DNA from: Streptomyces noursei
GTDB taxonomy: Bacteria > Actinomycetota > Actinomycetes > Streptomycetales > Streptomycetaceae
Length of the DNA: 64,000 nucleotides
Reading direction: 5' to 3'
NCBI RefSeq assembly: GCF_016917755.1
Contig: NZ_CP070326.1
Coordinates: forward strand, 1,860,001-1,924,000
Below are positions 62,052 to 64,000 of this stretch, in pieces. Within the stretch, counting starts at the first letter, position 1. Each line of letters opens with the position of its first letter. The notes under the pieces are model-generated. The model did not search any database. It had not been told where the DNA came from and worked only from the letters and a program-made list of their open reading frames with translations. The position numbers and the translations under genes were made by a program.

Positions 62052-62221
62052 CCGCCCGCGCCGTTGTCGCCCTGCTAGCCGGGGAGCTGTACGACCTACA
62101 CCCGGACGCGTACGACGGACGCGAGCACCCCGTCGCCCCGGCCGCCGTCCAGGCCGCCGAGCACCTACTCGACGCCCTCGCCGAGCACGGCCTCACCATC
62201 ACCACCAATCGGGCCGCGTAG
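62048..62221 (+). CDS. 57-residue phage protein
   Basis: Short gene from ATG 62048, overlapping the preceding stop (ATGA). Sequence includes [20 protein letters not shown] and [20 protein letters not shown]. Last gene before a hairpin and a new promoter; function unknown. Confidence 0.6.
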   Translation: MTARAVVALLAGELYDLHPDAYDGREHPVAPAAVQAAEHLLDALAEHGLTITTNRAA

Positions 62222-62227
62222 CCCGCC

Positions 62228-62263
62228 AGGGGCGCCCAAAACCGCACGTCAAGGGGCGCCCCT
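62228..62263. terminator. Hairpin at end of the first early transcript
   Basis: AGGGGCGCCC (62228-62237) pairs with GGGCGCCCCT (62254-62263), 10 bp perfect with a 16-base loop, right after the 57-codon gene and before the ssb promoter. Confidence 0.7.
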
Positions 62264-62274
62264 ACGCGCTATCA

Positions 62275-62310
62275 TTCATTCGCGATCGATAGTTACCGTT
62301 CACGAGAGAG
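62275..62310 (+). promoter_or_regulatory. Promoter/operator-like region of ssb, sharing a motif with the early operon
   Basis: TTCATTCGCGATCGATAG (62275-62292) resembles the direct repeats at 57867 and 57894. It is followed by TTCACGAGAGAGGT, comparable to ACTCACGAGAGGT ahead of the Cro-like gene. The same spacing to the start codon suggests a common promoter type within the element. Confidence 0.6.
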
Positions 62311-62318
62311 GTACTGCT

Positions 62319-62780
62319 ATGGCCGGAGAGACCACGATCACCCTCACTGGGAACCTCGTCGACGACCCCGAACTGCGATTCACCACCGCCGGCGCCGCCG
62401 TCGCAAAGTTCCGTGTCGCGTCCACTCCCCGCACCTTCGACCGCCAGGCGAACGAGTGGAAGGACGGTGAGAGCCTGTTCCTGACCTGCTCCGTGTGGCG
62501 CCAGGCCGCCGAGAACGCTGCCGAATCCCTGACCCGCGGCATGCGCGTCATCGTCACCGGCCGACTCAAGCAGCGCACCTACGACGACCGCGAGGGCGTG
62601 AAGCGGACCGTGTTCGAGCTGGACGTCGAGGACGTCGGCCCGTCCCTGCTGCGTGCGACCGCCACCGTCACCAAGGCAGGCCACCACAAGGCCCCTCAGC
62701 AGCCGCAGCAGCCCGCCACAGACCCTTGGGCCACCCAGGCCCCAGCGGTACCGCAGTACGCCGCAGAACCGCCGCTCTAA
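62319..62780 (+). CDS. ssb: Single-stranded DNA-binding protein (element-encoded)
   Basis: 153 residues with the OB fold of bacterial SSB ([99 protein letters not shown]). The C-terminal tail is Gln/Pro-rich and ends QYAAEPPL rather than the DDDIPF type of host SSBs, so it may not recruit host partners in the usual way. ATG 62319 follows GAGAGAGG. Confidence 0.93.
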   Translation: MAGETTITLTGNLVDDPELRFTTAGAAVAKFRVASTPRTFDRQANEWKDGESLFLTCSVWRQAAENAAESLTRGMRVIVTGRLKQRTYDDREGVKRTVFELDVEDVGPSLLRATATVTKAGHHKAPQQPQQPATDPWATQAPAVPQYAAEPPL

Positions 62781-62980
62781 GCGTTGTGAGTACGGCGAGA
62801 CTCCCGAATCTCGCGCACCTCCGCAGTTGGCGCATTGCGCTTGACCGACTCGATGCCCTTCTCGCATGCGGCCTTTGAGTTATAAGCCTCACCGACCGCG
62901 ATGATCTCGCCGTTGCCAGCCTTGAGCCGGTACCGGTACTTCCCCGCCTTGTCCTCGTACATCTCGAACTTGCCGGCCAC
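62777..62980 (-). CDS. DUF1508 (YegP-like) protein
   Basis: 67 residues: [50 protein letters not shown], a single DUF1508 unit (YegP has two). Function unknown. Start GTG 62980 after a perfect AGGAGG. Its stop overlaps the ssb stop in convergent orientation, so it is the only leftward gene in the rightward operon region and may be a morphon-like addition. Confidence 0.88.
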   Translation of the reverse strand: MAGKFEMYEDKAGKYRYRLKAGNGEIIAVGEAYNSKAACEKGIESVKRNAPTAEVREIRESRRTHNA

Positions 62981-63171
62981 AACGCCTCCTGCTTGTAGGG
63001 GTTTCTCCCTCCCAGGAACGCACCCATACAGCCGCGCAGCAGCCACACGCAGCCCATTCGAGTGGCAACGGCACAGCACCTCGCCGCGACCGGTCGAACC
63101 CGCCCCGTGCGCGCGGGGGACGGCCGGCCCTCCTCGCCCGACTCCCCCTCGACACCTCGGAGGTCCGCCCC
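62981..63171. other. Divergent gap between DUF1508 and following genes
   Basis: No gene. It should contain a leftward promoter for the DUF1508 gene; GGAGGT at 63159-63164 serves the next rightward start. Confidence 0.4.
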
Positions 63172-63387
63172 GTGATCGTCCCGACCCGCCGCACGGTCCA
63201 TGTGACCCGGACCGAACACGCCCTACCCTTGCCCGCTCCCCTGCTCGACGTCGCACACCTCGTTGAGATCGTGCGCGATGAGCTGCACCGCGTTGACCGG
63301 CCGGCCGCCGACGCCGAGGTATGTGTCAACGGCGGGGACCTGATCGCGTCGTACGAGACGCCGAGACTGTCGGCGGTGCGCCGATGA
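63172..63387 (+). CDS. Small phage hypothetical protein
   Basis: 71 residues from GTG 63172, preceded by GGAGGT. Sequence includes RTVHVTRTEHALPLPAPLLD and VVEIVRDELH-like helix (LVEIVRDELHRVDRPAADAE). Short beta-then-helix protein, function unknown. Its stop overlaps the next ATG. Confidence 0.6.
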   Translation: MIVPTRRTVHVTRTEHALPLPAPLLDVAHLVEIVRDELHRVDRPAADAEVCVNGGDLIASYETPRLSAVRR

Positions 63388-63662
63388 CCGCCCCCGACGA
63401 ACGCCGCGCGCAGATCGATGTACTGCTCGCCCGATACGCCCGCCACGCCCCGGCCGAGGCCGCGCACCTGCGGACCCTCATCGAGGCCGAGCGCACCGCG
63501 GCCGACCGGTACCGGCACCAGGCCGGCGGGCAGCAGGCCGCCGTACGCCGGTTGCAGCGCCGCCTCGACGCCGCCGAGCAGGCCATCGTCGAGGCCGAGC
63601 AGCGCGCCAACGCCGCCGAGCCATCCAGCCCTGGGAGGGATGAACCATGCACAACCCCGTAG
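63384..63662 (+). CDS. Small coiled-coil phage protein
   Basis: 92 residues from ATG 63384 (ATGA overlap). Mostly helical with a coiled-coil core (AVRRLQRRLDAAEQAIVEAE). Function unknown; its end overlaps the next gene's start by 16 bases. Confidence 0.6.
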   Translation: MTAPDERRAQIDVLLARYARHAPAEAAHLRTLIEAERTAADRYRHQAGGQQAAVRRLQRRLDAAEQAIVEAEQRANAAEPSSPGRDEPCTTP

Positions 63663-64000
63663 CCGTTCGCGCCGCCGAGAACCTCGCGACCATCCGGAAC
63701 CACTGGGCCGAGCTGCTGCTCGCCATCGAGACCCCGCCCGCCGACGCGTGGCCCCCGCGCCAACTCGTACACACACTGCGCGCCGTCGACGACGAGCAGC
63801 TCGACGTCGAGGAGCGGGCGCCGCTGGTGCTGCGCGAGCACCCCGCCCCGCTGAACGTCGACGCGCTCGACACCGGCCTCGCCATCGAGCGCGCCGTGTT
63901 TGACCTCGCCGACACCCTCGCCGCCGTGGTCCAGCACGCCGACCTCGACGACCCGCGCCGCTGGAACTACCGCAGCGCCACGGATCCCGGCAGCCGCGCG
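63647..64000 (+). CDS. Phage hypothetical protein (cut by window edge)
   Basis: Opens at ATG 63647 after GGGAGGG and remains open to the right edge (118 codons seen). Starts HNPVAVRAAENLATIRNHWA, with ELLLAIETPPADAWPPRQLV and DTGLAIERAVFDLADTLAAV. This resembles actinophage proteins of unknown role found in early operons. The C-terminus lies beyond the window. Confidence 0.6.
   Translation, partial: MHNPVAVRAAENLATIRNHWAELLLAIETPPADAWPPRQLVHTLRAVDDEQLDVEERAPLVLREHPAPLNVDALDTGLAIERAVFDLADTLAAVVQHADLDDPRRWNYRSATDPGSRA

Overview
The window is high-GC actinobacterial DNA. Nearly all codons end in G or C, GTG and TTG starts are common, and many genes overlap by 4 bases. A whiE-type spore-pigment polyketide cluster and several families common in streptomycetes point to Streptomyces or a close relative. 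No rRNA operon or CRISPR array was seen.

Layout. (1) 1-9442 is a molybdenum neighbourhood: molybdate ABC transporter genes modB (cut by the window edge) and modA, two paralogous HTH-Mop regulators, a di-Mop molbindin, a small Moco-binding oxidoreductase, a two-gene xanthine-dehydrogenase-like enzyme and a divergent PucR regulator. (2) 9455-10456 is a complete IS5-type insertion sequence with perfect inverted repeats. (3) 10512-12096 is a decayed MarR-MFS pair. (4) 12508-16367 is a tightly coupled five-gene operon: a 61-residue peptide, an unknown protein, two paralogous helical proteins and a beta-lactamase-fold protein. It looks like an uncharacterised peptide or natural-product system. A STAND ATPase and an alkyl sulfatase follow. 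(5) 22703-30427 holds a pterin/pyrimidine-type locus: GTP cyclohydrolase II, a creatininase-family amidohydrolase (frameshifted here), a RibD-type reductase, a 6-pyruvoyl-tetrahydropterin-synthase homologue, a dehydrogenase, a glycosyltransferase, a methyltransferase, a flippase-like membrane protein and a CDP-alcohol phosphatidyltransferase. I infer an archaeal-style three-step opening and reduction of GTP feeding an unknown glycosylated or lipid-linked product. (6) 30441-35918 carries mixed accessory genes, including a UvrA-like ABC protein reduced to its two ends by an internal deletion, beside a TetR regulator.

(7) 36001-44431 is the spore-pigment cluster. KS-alpha, chain-length factor, ACP, aromatase and cyclase lie in one leftward run behind a cupin and a WhiE-ORFI-like gene, with a divergent FAD hydroxylase and a convergent O-methyltransferase. 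(8) 44442-54000 is a degenerate island. An intact membrane NACHT ATPase and an amidase sit among broken genes (XRE/ImmA pair, phage structural fragments, a transposase stub, a membrane protein with a stop and a frameshift).

(9) From about 54705 to the right edge lies an integrative element inserted into the 3' part of a glutathione peroxidase gene. Its serine integrase, next to the junction, has been split by an IS3-family element (54794-56094). Beyond it come a repressor, a divergent early operon (Cro-like HTH, RecT recombinase, replication-protein candidate, SSB) and many short coupled phage-type genes. The replication-protein gene contains six 17-bp iteron-like repeats, in the manner of a lambda-type origin placed inside its initiator gene. 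The right attachment site lies outside the window.

Several genes show single-base or short-duplication frameshifts (MarR, MFS, creatininase, one phage gene). Some may be assembly errors; the 10-bp duplication in the MFS gene and the IS-split integrase look like real decay.
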